Shown here: positions 1 through 10,887 of the stretch, in pieces
Layout of the letters: the number at the start of each line of letters is the position of its first letter
How positions within the stretch are numbered: the stretch's first letter is position 1
Assembly: GCA_946902985.2 (NCBI GenBank)
Contig: OX336395.1
Span: 284,265,065 to 284,329,064, forward strand
DNA: 64,000 nt
Direction of reading: 5' to 3'
DNA from: Meconema thalassinum
Lineage: Eukaryota > Arthropoda > Insecta > Orthoptera > Tettigoniidae
Position numbers and translations under genes: made by a program
The notes under the pieces: generated by a model
Told to the model about the DNA's origin: nothing
Database searches by the model: none
The model's input: the letters and a program-made list of their open reading frames with translations, nothing else

Positions 1-620
1 GCCATTACGTTTCCGTCAAGATGGCGGCGATATAAAACATGACATTGAGGTGCCCTTTGCTAGTGCTACCTCTGTACCAAATTTCGTTCCATTCGGTTTC
101 ACCGTGTTTGAATTAATAGGGGGAATTTATTTTCACACAAAGATGGCCGCCATCCGCAAACTATTAAGCTAATGACCTATTCATTTGGTCAAAGGATGCT
201 TCCTCTATAAGGGTATGTTGTTGCAAAATTTGGTAGAGATCGGATGATTAGGTTAATCGTAATTTGATTTAAGCTTTGAACATTTGTGTGGCCGCCATTA
301 CGTTTCCGTCAAGATGGCGGCGATATAAAACATGACACTGAGGTGTCCTTTGCTAGTGCTAGCTTTGTACCAAATTTCGTTCAATTCGCATTCACCGTGT
401 TCGAATTGATAGGGGGGACAGACATTCAGAGTACACACACTCACACACACACAGACACACACACACAGAGACTCACACACACACAGACTCACACACACAC
501 ATACACACACACAGACAGACACACTTTCTTCGCCCTGTGTTGATCTCATAAGTCTACTTTCATTTTTTGCAAAAATCGAAAGTAGGCTAAAAATGAATGT
601 CGTGTCAGTTTGTGCAGATT
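1..620. repeat. Tandem repeat R1, about 293-bp unit, array 1
   Basis: The phrase GAGGTGCC with its surroundings recurs at 47 and 340, so two partial units of about 293 bp are present. The unit contains short inverted words (GGCCGCCAT and ATGGCGGC) and ends in a CA-rich microsatellite followed by a self-complementary stretch (CTACTTTC...GAAAGTAG) near 551-590. A second array of the same family lies at 8829-9617 and ends at the same place. Open frames here are simple-sequence translations and are not genes. Seen directly; the class of element is unknown. Confidence 0.85.
432..526. repeat. (CA)n/(CACAGA)n microsatellite
   Basis: Imperfect CA dinucleotide run with interspersed AGA and TCA, at the end of the R1 repeat. 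The corresponding place in the second R1 array (about 9517-9548) has a shorter CA/GA run. Confidence 0.95.
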
Positions 621-2030
621 ATCTTGTTCAAACCTGTGGATATTTGTTGAGTCCATAGGGAACCACCCATAAATTATTATTTTTTAATCCAATATGGCCT
701 TGTACATTCTCGGTAAGCAACCAATATGGTCTTGTACCGGTTGCCAATACATAGTCATTAATCAAGAATGCAATCATTGTACCAGTCATGTACAGGAAAT
801 GAATATATTTTTGTCTATGGTTTTCATTAGTGGTAAAATGGAATAGCACTTTTAAGTTAGACCTACCTGAGTTTTCAATAGTTCACTGCCTGGAAACAAT
901 GGTTTCACTCTACTGCGACTTGGTTTTTCAGCAACTGCTACGGTGGTAAGGCTTTTCTTTCCAAGTTTTTAAAAATAAATAAAATAAACCGCTATAAATA
1001 CCTAAATTCAAGTTAATACATGCATTTCATAAAATAAAATAATATCAAACAAAAAAATGAAACAAGTTAGTAAAAAAAAATAATCTCGCCTTCACTTGCA
1101 CTGGCTTGTTACTGTTTCCTTCTAGTGGGCCCAAACGCGCAATGGTTTCTTGTATCTCTTACATGTAAGGTATACCGGTTATCTGCAAACAAATAAATAA
1201 ATAAAAATCATTAATTACCTAATAAATAACTACAAATTTAAGGTTCATTAGGATGACTTTATTAAAATAATCATTCATAGGTACTTACCAAAAAATAAAA
1301 GGATTTTTCTTCCACAGCTCTACTGTATACGTCCGTGTGCTAAAATGGCAAGTGCATCACTAACGCTATCGTTATCAGTTAGCTTAGCAACAGAGAGAGT
1401 TGCATTTTCTCAGCGTTTTGACCTTGAAATGTTGTCTCTCTCACACGTGTTCCCACGCCTTTTCACATTCCTCAATCTGAATAAGATTCGTGTACCTCAT
1501 ACCAGTTTCATGTTTCTAATAAGGAACCAAAATGGCTGCCTCTTATACATCGGTAGTACGGCTGTCTAGGAACCAAAATGACGGTCTCTCTGTTTAAACG
1601 CCAGACCTCCTAGCCTCTACCAGGTCTGTTTAAACGACAGGCCTGCTAGCCTCTACCAGCCAAGTAACAAGACCCTTTACTTCGTGCCCACGTAGACATT
1701 CTTGTGTTATCAGTAGTCGCTTTGACAAGGCCTGGCCAGGTCGTGGATTGAGTGCAAGCAAGCAACACAGTTCTGTAGCATTCAAAACGTGTGAGTCTCA
1801 TTATTATTATTATTATTAAACATCTTACTGTAATAATAATTACTTGCAAGCGGCCATCCTCAATACATGATCATGTTAACCACATACTTTCACCCTAAAA
1901 CACATGACTTTACTCAGTTCAATATTTAGTTTATAACATTTCAGGCCAATGACCTTACCGTTTAGGCTCTTTGCATACATGCACATGACTTGGTCGAGCA
2001 AATGTTATAGGTTTCCATATTCTAAAACCA
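621..2030. other. No gene seen; AT-rich, with a short 36-bp duplication and an ATT microsatellite
   Basis: Only short open frames occur, none with a recognisable domain. A unit of about 36 bp containing CCTCTACCAG is present twice at about 1587-1660, and an ATT run lies at about 1799-1818. Nothing else could be assigned. Confidence 0.6.
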
Positions 2031-2039
2031 TTTACTGTG

Positions 2040-2415
2040 CCAGACAGCAGTCTCGCTTATTACCGTTTACTAGCATGTTAAAGATCCCCTTCAGGGGTAA
2101 AAAAAATTCCTAGCACACTTAACACATTTTCAAATATTCGCCTCTATCCGTCATAGGAAATGTCACAAAACCAACCGTCAAAAGCTGCCCCCGCCATCCC
2201 ACCAAAATAGCAATTCATTTCTTCCGGCACGGTCACCGAGATCGCCAACGTCTAAGAATCACTTGGTCATATCCTACAACCGTCTGTTGTGTCCGAGAGC
2301 AATCTCGCTCATCACCGTTAACTAAAACGTTAAAGATCCCCTTCAGGGGTAACAAATCTTAGTATGCTTGTCACATTTCAAAATATTCGCCTTCATTCAT
2401 TCGTCATAGGAAAAA
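2040..2415. repeat. Two-copy tandem repeat, about 248-bp period
   Basis: A block containing the self-complementary CCCCTTCAGGGG, with the words AATATTCGCCT and CGTCATAGGAAA downstream, occurs at about 2045-2165 and again at about 2285-2412. Copies differ at many positions, so this is an old duplication. No coding content. Confidence 0.8.
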
Positions 2416-2574
2416 ATATCGAAAAGCGACCCCTCGTTTTGCCATACATCGCCCCGTCGAAATAGTCATTTCCCGTATCCACCATCGCCAATCATAGCCT
2501 CGTTGTAACATACGTTAAGCGCTACCGGCTCTCTGTCTACAAACACTCTTTTATTAAAAAAAAAAAGAATTAAA

Positions 2575-3670
2575 AATGCGTAGTTCTTGTCCTAGAGACT
2601 TGACATTTATTTTTATGGTAGAGGGGGTAGGGATCTTTCATTTATGTCAAACAAACTTATTTGTCAACGGGTTAGTTTCCAAAATAGTAAAAATTCAAAA
2701 TTTCAGTGTTTTCAAAAAGTCTCTAAAATAAAAAAGTATTGTTATTAAAAAAATAAAAGTCTTAGAGACCATTGGTTTGAACTATTGAACAACGTTCTAT
2801 CATGTTTGGTTTTCAAACTATCGCCTACTTTTAAAAACAAAAAATTTCATTTATTTTTAAATAACGAGTGGTCTATAGGAAAGACGACGTCAGCTCGAGT
2901 CCAACGACACCTCATTTGTTAAAATCCAACCATCCGCTCGCCAATGATCACCAATATTCGCGAGAAAGTAGGCTATCATTTTTTTCCTCCTACACCCTTG
3001 AAACTTTTTGTCCCCGTAGAGGGCATACCCACCTTTCATTAACGTCAAACAAACTTTTTTCCAATTCCCCGTTTCCAAAATAGCGCCAATCCAAAAAAGA
3101 AACATTTTCAAATATTACAAAAAAAATACCAACACACATGCTTAGCCAAGAGAACGTCATCCCAACGCCAACATTACCTCGATCGTTAAAATCCGACCAC
3201 GTGTTCGGGAGATTTCGGCAAAGTTTATATGAAAGTAGGGGGTGAAGTAGGACTCTCCACACCACACTACTGCACAGTTTTAGTCCTAGAGGCTTGAAAT
3301 TTATTTTGCGGGTAGAGGGGGTCAGGGCCATTCATTTATGTCAAACAAATTTCTTCTTGTAAACTCTTTAGTTTCCAAAATATAAGAATTTCAAAATTAC
3401 ACTTTTTTCCAAAATACATAAAAAATTAAAAAGTTTCATTATCAAAATAAAGGACATAAAGATCGTTCGTTTAAGCTATTGCACAACGTTCTATCATGTT
3501 TGTTTTTTTAACTATCGTCTATTTTCAAAAACAAACATTTTCAAAAAAGAAATTAAAAATATAACAAGTGGTCCATAGCAAAGCCCCCGTCAGCTCGAGT
3601 CCAACGACACCTCATTCGTAAATCTTCGACCACGGGTTCGGGAGTTACCGGCTCGCATCGGGAGTAGTGG
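2575..3670. repeat. Tandem repeat R2, about 695-bp higher-order period
   Basis: The motif CTTGACATTTATTTT with 'agagggggtag' and 'catttatgtcaaacaaa' recurs near 2592 and 3284, with a more diverged version near 2991. A second motif, cgtcagctcgagtccaacg, recurs at 2888 and 3589. The array therefore looks like a roughly 695-bp unit made of two related halves. The short open frames on the minus strand (2890-3331) are repeat-derived. Confidence 0.75.
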
Positions 3671-3819
3671 TGGGGAGGCAGAATCGGCACTGCTCCCCTA
3701 CTAATGGCAAATATCTAAATATTTGTCAATTTACTAAGCAGAAAGATAAACAGTATTATTATAATATATATATTTACTAGTTGATAATTTATTTCTCAAA
3801 AGTACCGTACTGTGGAATT

Positions 3820-3958
3820 CACAGTTTTGCCTCACAAGGCTGAGTGTACCCCGTTCCAGCCCTCAGACCAGAATTAAAATTTCTTGGCAGAGCCGGGAAT
3901 CGAATTCGGACCTCGGGGCGGCAGCCAAGAATGCTAGCCACTACACCACGAGTTAGTC
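3820..3958 (-). mobile_element. tRNA-derived SINE (family S1), minus strand
   Basis: Reading the minus strand, the head contains an A-box-like GTGGTGTAGTGGCTAGCAT and a B box close to GGTTCGANTCC (AATTCGATTCCC). The body follows (CTCTGCCAAGAAATTTTAATTCTGG, in pieces shorter than this) with a 'cactcagcc' word shared by the copies at 24290 and 39499. It was probably transcribed by RNA polymerase III and mobilised by a LINE. This copy is partial and no clear target duplication was found. Confidence 0.8.
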
Positions 3959-4081
3959 TGATTTCAATGTTGATATTATTTATAACTTAGCCAATAAGTT
4001 GAGATTAGGTTACAACCAAATTTACAATTATTTAATGCTCTTACCAAAGCAACACTCTCTAAATATTTATTGGCTTTTTTC

Positions 4082-4094
4082 GGGGGGGGGGGGG
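4082..4094 (+). repeat. Poly-G run (13 G)
   Basis: Thirteen consecutive G residues followed by CTGGATCCCCC, at the 5' edge of the hAT remnant; a likely slippage-prone site. Confidence 0.95.
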
Positions 4095-7000
4095 CTGGAT
4101 CCCCCTCAGCACCCCCCTTATATACGCCCCTGCCCAGTGAAGACATACATTTTTGGGTTACATATGGTCCGTCAAATTATCAAAATTTGACTCGACCGTT
4201 TGACTCGTCCAAGCGTCGATATGATAAGGAATCAACGTCAAGATATTGCTCCCAAAATGTATACTTTGGAAAGAAACCGAATGGAGAGAATATAAAACGA
4301 GATTGGCTCATTTATTCACCTGTGAAAGGTAAGCGTTGATTAACAACTGAGCCCTTCATGTATTTATGATACATTGACAGTTTTTGAAATGTTATGCTAT
4401 TTTTATCAAAAACGATTGTAAATTATGTTTTATTTTTCTGTTTTTGGAATTCTAGTTCAATTTTATTCGTTTCCATCAAGTTCTCCCTTATGTGTAACAA
4501 CGCCGTATTTTTGAGCTTGGTCCAAATTATCATAACGAGCGTATCACCCAAAGTTAAAACGCAACCAAAACTTAAGAATTTTTGACAAGAAAAAGATCAA
4601 ATTTTTTAGACAATTTTTTTTGATCAGTTTTTTTCCGGAATTTTAGTCAATCTTATTCGTTTCAATTCTTATTTAATTATTATAAATTATAAGTATAAAC
4701 GCTTATATTTAACTTCACTTTTGGCAAATCAAATCTTGCAACAACAATTTTGAATATTTTTATATTACCAAAACAAATCAAATTTTGCATAGTTGTGTAA
4801 CTTGAAATTACAAATAAATATTTAAAAGAAACACTCTTTTAGTCTTACAAAAAGTTCAAAAAATACCAAAAAAACAACTGAAGCGCAAAAACAATTACAA
4901 AAAAGTCAAAAGTGAGTAAAAATAATATAAACGTTTCCATTAAACTTTAAACGCAACGCAAAAAAAATAAAAATAGAAACATTCGGGTGAATTTATTAAA
5001 TTCATTGATATTCAATAAAAGATCGAAATTTTTATGATCAATAAATGATCGAAAATACATCGTTTTTTGAGAGGTACGATGCTATATTTTAATCTCCAGA
5101 CTATAAGGTTAACATTTCAGTTACGGGTTTCATGTCTTGAATACCGTTTAATTAATTTTTGTTCTCAAATTATAATAATATTTTTTTGTTTTATTGTTAG
5201 GCCAAATCTATTACTTTTTTTTTGTAAGTTTTTTTTTGCCGCCAGAAAAATCGAACAGACTTGCGCGTGAAGGGTATGATGATTGGAAGAACGTCGGTAT
5301 TCATTTACAGCAGCATGAGAAGATTTTGAATCATCGGGAGAGTGTGCTAATTTACCTGAAAAGAACGGAAACATGAAAATTTGCACATCTATTCAGAAAT
5401 GTACTACAAGAAGAAAAAAAAACTATTGGCGCGATGTTATAAAACGAGTAGTTGCTGTTATCCTCACTCTCGCAGAACGAGGATTGTGATTCTGATATAC
5501 GAACGAGCACTTTGGAAAGCCGGATAATGGGAATTATTTAGGTATACTTTAACTTCTTGGGCAGTTTGATCCATTTTTGCGGGATCATATTGTACGATAC
5601 GGAAATGCTGGAAAAGGTGTTCCTTCGTATTTATCCAAAACGATCTGTGGAGAGTTAATAAACATCATGGGCAAGAAAGTTAATTCATATATTTTAGAAG
5701 AGGTCAATATTTCAGCCTTTTCGTGGATTCAATTCCCAATTTATCGCATATAGATCAATTGTCAGTTGAGCACCCGTATGTTTCACCAAAAGATCACAAA
5801 CCAGTTGAAAGGTTTATACCTTTTCTTGAAACAAAAGGTCATATCGACGAAAGTTTGAAAACTCAAACTGTGAACTTCGTCACTGAAGATTGCGGTTTGG
5901 AAATTCAAGACTGTAGAGGACAGTCCTATGACAACGCACCAAACATGTCTGGAAAGTATCAGGGTCTGCAAGCCAAAATATTAGAACTGAATAAATATGC
6001 GATTTATGTTCCTTGCGGTACATATTCCCTCGATTTACCTGGACAATCTGCTGTTAAATGATCTTTTTAGGCAGTTTTTTTTCGATAATGCAATCATTGT
6101 ATAACAGCTTCTTTTCTACAAACCCTCGCCGTTGGTGCGTGTTGAAAAATGATATAAAACGTTAAAACGTTGAAATCATTGTCAGATACGCGCTGGGAAG
6201 CACATGCTAATGCAACGAACGTGGTTTATGATTCGTTTCATAAAATTGTCAAGACTTTAGAAAGCATTGAAGATGATGCGTCGGAAAATAATGACACTCG
6301 GCATGAAGCGGGGTGCATCGCAAACAGAATGCCAAAATTCGAATTCGGGTTCATGTAAATTTTGTGGGATTCAATTTTGACTTCTCTGCGTGCAAATTAT
6401 TACAAGCTGAACAGATCGACTTACAAACGTGTGCTGCCTTGTATAAAACTTTAGATGAAAAGTTAGGCAAGTTTCGTGATAAGTTCGATATTTTCGAGGA
6501 AAAAGCTAAGAAATTATTACCTGATGTATAGTATTCTAAAAAATTGTCGCGTCGAAGAAAATAAAACAACTGAACGACGGAGGCACTCCTGAAGTCGAAT
6601 TTTCGTCTCGTGTGAATTTCTGAATAACAAGTTTTCTCGAATTCATCGATAAACTCAACGTTGAAATAAAAAAATGGCAAAAGTTTATATGGACGTTTCC
6701 TAGAAATTCGCATTTTTTTATAATTTTTCAATGAGTGATGAAGAACTCTGTGAAGCGGTTAACAATTTGGTTGGCTTTTATGGAAGAATTATCAGCTGAA
6801 ATGAAACATTTTCATTCTTATACGCTATACACAACAGATACACCGCTGCCAAAAAAATCTCATAGTCAGTTGTAAGAGATTTTAATGAAAGACCAATTGG
6901 AAAATGTATTTCCGAATGTAGAAAAGCTCTCCGAAATTTTTTAAACTTTAATGTTAACGAACTGTACTGCGGAACGTTATTTTCACAGTTGAAACGAATT

Positions 7001-7191
7001 AAAGCGTCTCGAAGAGCTACTATGCGACAAGAACGACTGGACAAGTTAAGTCTTCTCTGCATAGAATCAGACATTTTAAGAAAAATCAACTTCGATGATG
7101 TTATTGAAACTTTCTGCGAAACAAAATGCAGAAAAAAGTTTTTCTGAAAATGTACATATGATCTAAATTGTATTCATTATTCAAATTTGTA

Positions 7192-7326
7192 AATGAAATC
7201 TCTTTCCTTCTACTTTAGATTCCGCCATGGTCCGTATTGACAAGAGATTATAAACCAATATAGAACAATATATATTGATTGACGGAAATATATTGTACTT
7301 TATTGGTTTATAATGAAATCTCTTTC
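7192..7326. mobile_element. Small hairpin insertion flanked by a 15-bp direct repeat
   Basis: AATGAAATCTCTTTC occurs at 7192-7206 and 7312-7326 and looks like a target-site duplication around a 105-bp insert. The insert holds a near-perfect inverted repeat (7247-7273 with 7288-7314, about 25 of 27 paired) around a 14-nt loop. It sits inside the 3' end of the hAT remnant. Whether it is a MITE or a retroposed hairpin RNA is unknown. Confidence 0.55.
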
Positions 7327-7432
7327 AAAGTTATGATTGACTTCTTCATGAAGTGAGGGGGGTTGAAAAAAAAAGAAAAAGGGGCCTCAAATTATGAATT
7401 GCCTAGGGCCACTGTGAGTCTCAATCCGGCAC

Positions 7433-8828
7433 TGACCACAGCTGTTCAAGGATTGGTGTATTTACACCAGTTGTGACAGTGTAGTAATTTATCAATGCAA
7501 GTTTGAAATGATTCTACAGATAACAGTGAGTGTTACGATGCACAATGACATTACTTGGAAGTATGTGTGAATCAGAACAAACATTTTTGACTTTCAAGTT
7601 GACTCGTTCTGTCTTCTGTATTTATCAGCTTATGCTGCATTCCAGGTCTCTTCAAAGCTAGAATGTTCACTAACTTTGTGATGATTGTTTATTAGGAAAA
7701 GAAGCCTCTACCAATGATACTTACTTAACAGCAGGGCCGCCTAGAGGGAAGGCTAGGGTGGCAAATGCACAGGGGCCCGTTAGCTTCAGGTTATTGTAGC
7801 TACTTCTGTGTTACCGGTAGGCCAATATAAGATGTTGACTATAACTAACAACCTGTCCAAGGCTTTGCAGAATAAGGATGTCCATTTGTCTACAGCTCTG
7901 CAGAAGATATCTCATGTTCCCGTCTTTTAACTGCAGTGGCGACTGCTGATGTTTGTAATGTGTAGGATATAACATGATAGGCTTAACTTAAGATAATTAT
8001 TATATCTGGGCTAAATTGAGATATTGGACTCAGTCTAATACCGGTATTAATTATCCAGTCGCACAACACTATTATGAACACATTACACAATACAATACAA
8101 TCGAATGCCTCTCCAAATATGTGAACAGGCTGAAAACAGACTATCCATTCTGACCGCACGAAATCGTAACCAATAAGCCCGTAGTGTTGGTTTAAATTCA
8201 ACCAATAGCGAGACTTGAGGATCTCAGTTGACGTCCTCAAAGCGCCATTAAACAGACCAAACCAGCCCCTTTCCCCTCAAGGGCTCCAATACATTTCTAA
8301 AGCTGTAAACGCGAGCTTTTAGGATGTAAGGCTTCCTTCCTCAGTTTTCTACTCCAGGCGGTGAAGGTCACTCTTCACTCATCTAGGGTTGAAATGTATA
8401 ACTAGTTACAGGTACTGACTGACATTGAGACAGAACTTATCGAGAGGGCGCTCAAGGTAACCCTAAAGACTATTTCACAAAACAAACAATTTAAATGTTT
8501 AAAACAGTTACAGCTGAGAGCTGCCTGTAGGATCATCCTCACGTCTTACATGGAGGAATCGCCACTGTTTAAGTGCTAAGAGAAATGAGGCAGAAAAGCA
8601 CATCAAAGGCAAATATGGCAGTGCGAAAAAATTGGCAGAAACAGTTCACTTGGTAAAAGCAGTTCCTCGATTTTTAAAATTACAAACAAGATCTTAAGTA
8701 AAGAACATATAGCCTACTTTCTCCTAAATGCATGGGTATTGTTATAACTCTTTGTCCTTTTCAAGAGTATAATTGAATGTTGGTTGTAGTAGCTTGTTGA
8801 AATAAAACGTGTTATACAGATGTTAAAC
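7433..8828. other. No gene seen; unassigned DNA
   Basis: No open frame with recognisable content. A block at about 7735-7790 (gggccgcctagagggaaggc) resembles the outer sequence of hAT-type termini and may belong to another, otherwise lost, element. The remainder is unremarkable. Confidence 0.5.
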
Positions 8829-9617
8829 ATGAGTATGAGGTGCCCTTTGCTAGTGCTACCTTTGTAAAAATTTCATTCAATTCGGTTTCACCGTGTTTGA
8901 ATTGATAAGGTGAATCGATTCGCACAGATACATGGCCGCTATTCGCAAATTATTGGTCTGATGACCTTGTAGTTCGGTCAAATGATTCTTCGTACATAGA
9001 GGCATAACGTTGCAAAATTTGGTAGAGATCGATGATTAGGTTTGTCGTAATTTTTTTAAGCTTTTAACATTTGGGTGGTCGCCATTACGTTTTCGTCGAG
9101 ATGGCGGTAATATAAAACATGACACTGAGGTGCCCTCTGCTAGTGCTACGCCTGAACCAAACTTCGGTCAACTCGGTTTCACCGTGTTTGAATAGATAGG
9201 GGGAATCGGTTTGCACACATACATGGCCGCCATCCACAAATTATTGGGCTGATGGCCTTGTAGTTTGGTCAAAAGATGCATCATACATAAAGGTATAATG
9301 TTGCAAAAATTGGTAAAGATCGGATAATTACGTTAGTCGTAATTTGATCTAAGCTTTGAACATTTGGGTGGCCACCTTTACGTTTCCTTCAAGATGGCGG
9401 AGATATAATACATGACCCTGAGGTGCCATTTGCTAGTGCTACCTCTGCACCAAATTTCGATGAATTCAGTTTCACCGTGTTTGAATTGATAGGGGGGGGG
9501 GCAGACATTCAGAGTACACATACTCACACACACAGAGAGAGACACACAATTTTTCGCCATGTGTGTTGATCTCATAAGTCTACTTTCATTTTTTGCAAAA
9601 ATCGAAAGTAGGCTAAA
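8829..9617. repeat. Tandem repeat R1, about 290-bp unit, array 2
   Basis: GAGGTGCC marks unit positions at 8837, 9127 and 9420 (spacing 290 and 293). As in array 1, the block ends with a CA-rich tract and the self-complementary CTACTTTC...GAAAGTAG at about 9577-9611. The two arrays share the end point 'gtaggctaaaa', which suggests they are copies of one defined element with internal tandem units. Confidence 0.85.
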
Positions 9618-10141
9618 AGAAGTTCGATGTACCTTGTTCTACCTCATAAGAGTATTAAATTCTATATATTGTGCCCTTTTGTACAAGAAATATGCAAATC
9701 ACTGTCCAACTGCTCAGTCTTTTCTCTTTGGGGGCATAGAACGTCCTCCCACTGAGTGATTCACACATTATAGGATCAAGCTTAGGATAACACTTCAATG
9801 AAATGAAATTCATAATCCTACTATAAAAATATTTAACTATCAAAATTTGGCGCTACAAATACACACAAAAAAACTGAATCAGCTTCACACTTGTACTAAT
9901 GAACAAGAAACAAATACAACATTAATAATAAAAAAAAAAATATTTGAGGTTCCACTGAACCCTAAAAGAAAATTATCAAAACTGCTATCACTTCCATTTA
10001 ACACACTACAAAATTCTCTCAAATCGAGCTCTAAAAGTCTCGGTCAAATTATTACATATAATTTTCTATTTAAAAACACACTAAATATTCTTAACTTGAA
10101 TATATTAAAAATTTGAGTTAATGTTAATAAAAATAAATGGT

Positions 10142-10189
10142 ATTCATAATGTTGAATTTTGGGCTTATGCCGTGTTTATTAAATTAAAA
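10142..10189. repeat. Inverted terminal segment of the Penelope-like insertion (left arm)
   Basis: 48 bp that match the reverse complement of 10840-10887 at 47 positions. The right arm is the same sequence in opposite orientation at the 5' end of the element, the arrangement described for Penelope-type terminal repeats. Confidence 0.85.
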
Positions 10190-10238
10190 TTCGACGCGTT
10201 TCGAAAGAAACCATGCCTTTCTTCGTCAGGAATAATCT
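10187..10238 (-). ncRNA. Candidate hammerhead ribozyme of the Penelope-like element
   Basis: On the minus strand the core words are in hammerhead order. CTGACGA is at 10229-10223, followed by a stem (GAAAG...CTTTC), then GAAA at 10202-10199, a very short CGC segment, and GTC at 10195-10193. Cleavage would fall just after 10193. ATTC before CTGACGA can pair with GAAT after GTC to give stem I. Penelope-like elements are known to carry hammerheads with tiny stem III. There is one extra A before stem II compared with the canonical core, so activity is uncertain. Confidence 0.5.
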
Positions 10239-10347
10239 GGAATACGACAATGATTGCTAAGAGAAAGCAACAAAGAACATATAGAAGTTGCCCAAAGATG
10301 GACGCCATTATAGCCCCATGTTAGAGACAACGGAAAGCAGCAGTGAA

Positions 10348-10857
10348 TTACTTTCTCAGGGTTCTGATAATAGTTAGCCAGGATTCACTAAGATTGTAGC
10401 CGGTGTCGCGGTTGAAATTATCTGGGTGTTTACGTATTTCAACCGCCTCCCTGATGATTCTGGGACGATATTGCTTTATACGGGCAAGAACATCCACTCC
10501 TTGGAACATGACAACATGGCCAGGTGTTAATGCATGATCGGCAACAGCTGATTTATCAGGTTGAATGAGCCTGATACATCTATTATGTTCCTTAATGCGA
10601 GTGCATATTGTTCTCGAAGTCTGCCCGATGTAAACCTTGCCACAAGTACAGGGAACTCTGTAGATACCCGGTTGTTGCAATTTAGGCAAACTGTCCTTAG
10701 TTGGTCGCAGGAGTTGCCTAATCTTAACAGAAGTTCCAAATACAGTCCGTATGTTGTACCGACGTAGGATTTTAGCAATACGATCCGTCGTGTTATGTAT
10801 GTAAGGTAGGTAAGCAGTTCCTCTTACATCTCTTTTCTCTTTTAATTTAATAAACAC
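10348..10857 (-). CDS. Penelope-like element: RT C-terminal piece plus GIY-YIG endonuclease (5'-truncated)
   Basis: This 169-codon frame starts with the short segment that follows the RT in Penelope-like elements (PYIHNTTDRIAKILRRYNI, then KIRQLLRPTKDSLPKL). It continues into a GIY-YIG nuclease: GIYRVPC, then CGKVYIGQTSRTI with the catalytic-type Arg, IKEH and SAVADHALTPGH. In this family the nuclease nicks target DNA for target-primed reverse transcription. The full-length protein would be several times longer with an RT upstream; here that is missing. The apparent start Met comes from the inverted terminal repeat fused to the truncated body, so it is probably accidental. No stop interrupts the nuclease part, which suggests a fairly recent insertion. 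Confidence 0.85.
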   Translation of the reverse strand: MFIKLKEKRDVRGTAYLPYIHNTTDRIAKILRRYNIRTVFGTSVKIRQLLRPTKDSLPKLQQPGIYRVPCTCGKVYIGQTSRTICTRIKEHNRCIRLIQPDKSAVADHALTPGHVVMFQGVDVLARIKQYRPRIIREAVEIRKHPDNFNRDTGYNLSESWLTIIRTLRK

Positions 10858-10887
10858 GGCATACGCCCAAAATTCAACATTATGAAT
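10840..10887. repeat. Inverted terminal segment of the Penelope-like insertion (right arm)
   Basis: Partner of 10142-10189. It supplies the start codon region of the GIY-YIG frame at 10857. About 30 bp (10888-10917) lie between this arm and the right target duplication. Confidence 0.85.

Larger units (their letters stand above)
4070..7432 (+). pseudogene. Decayed hAT-superfamily transposase, ZMYM1-like
   Basis: Fragments of one transposase appear in order on the plus strand with stops and frameshifts between them. A TTF-type zinc-finger N-terminus lies at about 4130-4335 (NVYFGKKPNGENIKRDWL) and its continuation at 5240-5375. DUF4371-like sequence follows: VDSIPNLSHIDQL and DCRGQSYDNAPNMSGKYQG near 5725-6050. 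Next come LSDTRWEAHANAT near 6177 and a C-terminal hAT dimerisation segment near 6965-7145 (ERYFSQLKRIKASRRATM). An AT-rich stretch at 4340-5190 separates the first two blocks and could be an insertion or an intron. The 3' flank up to about 7432 ('gggcctc...gcctaggg...atccggcact') resembles the termini of such elements. Family known: cut-and-paste transposases. This copy cannot encode a working protein. Confidence 0.85.

Noticed and set aside
286..543. Open frame rich in His/Thr repeats
   Set aside because: Translation of the CA microsatellite and R1 repeat; both strands are open there for the same reason.
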